This document shows positions 7,047 to 7,106 of a DNA stretch of 7,106 bases, in pieces. The DNA comes from a bacterium (GTDB lineage: Bacteria > Myxococcota_A > Bradymonadia > UBA7976 > UBA1532): positions 1-7,106 of the forward strand of contig JAUHVS010000298.1 in NCBI GenBank assembly GCA_030424955.1, given 5' to 3'. How positions within the stretch are numbered: the stretch's first letter is position 1; each line of letters starts with the position of its first letter. The translations under genes and the position numbers were made by a program. The notes under the pieces are model-generated. The model was not told where the DNA came from. It searched no databases and saw nothing but the letters and a program-made list of their open reading frames with translations.

Positions 7047-7106
7047 ATGGCACGCAGACAGCGCTACTTCCCCAACGGCAGCACCGTCGAGGTGATGTGC
7101 CGCACG
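7047..7106 (+). CDS. Probable IS200-like/REP-associated (Y1) transposase, N-terminus only
   Basis: ATG 7047 opens a frame running off the window edge after 20 codons: MARRQRYFPNGSTVEVMCRT. The pattern of basic N-terminus, then PNG, then VEVxCRT resembles the start of IS200-like/REP-associated transposases, whose first strand often reads like VEVTCRTIQGR and which act on single-stranded DNA through a catalytic Tyr and a His-hydrophobic-His pair. None of those catalytic residues is in view. The Shine-Dalgarno is weak, and a short palindrome sits immediately upstream. With only 20 residues the assignment is tentative; an unrelated small protein is possible. Confidence 0.45.
   Translation, partial: MARRQRYFPNGSTVEVMCRT

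Overview
The window is very GC-rich bacterial DNA (roughly three quarters G+C by eye, third codon positions almost all G or C). It carries the end of a cell-division gene, a tightly packed four-gene operon on the minus strand, a housekeeping methyl-cycle gene on the plus strand, and the first 20 codons of a probable transposase. The OmpA-type peptidoglycan anchor in the operon suggests a Gram-negative cell. The composition and gene mix would fit a Myxococcota-like (deltaproteobacterial) genome, but nothing here fixes the taxon.

Layout. (1) 1-377 (+): C-terminus of an FtsK/SpoIIIE DNA translocase, ending in its DNA-reading winged-helix (gamma) domain. (2) 426-5096 (-): an operon transcribed right to left. 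It encodes a 792-aa MotA/TolQ-like membrane protein with a long helical tail (DUF802/ZorA-like), a 236-aa MotB/OmpA-like partner (ZorB-like), a DUF2894-like protein, and a TIGR02757/DUF2400 protein. The last of these has an endonuclease III-like Asp motif and a four-Cys motif of the kind that holds an Fe-S cluster. All three junctions are the same 4-bp GTGA overlap, in which a GTG start sits on the TGA stop of the gene before. (3) 5097-5371: a regulatory region with two divergent sigma70-like promoters and two perfect 8-bp-arm inverted repeats, one of them spanning the operon promoter. (4) 5372-6874 (+): S-adenosylhomocysteine hydrolase (ahcY), probably starting at a TTG with a good Shine-Dalgarno, followed by a GC-rich hairpin. 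(5) 7047-7106 (+): start of a probable IS200-like/REP-associated transposase, cut by the window edge.

Main interest. The DUF802 + OmpA + DUF2894 set is the same kind of module as the ZorAB motor of Zorya anti-phage systems, closest to the arrangement I recall being called type III. The DUF3348 gene I associate with that type is absent. A DNA-glycosylase-like protein is instead translationally coupled as the last gene. A working model is a peptidoglycan-anchored, ion-driven membrane motor that signals envelope disturbance through its cytoplasmic tail to a DNA-acting effector. The membrane-motor part is well supported by sequence; the defence role and the effector role are inference.
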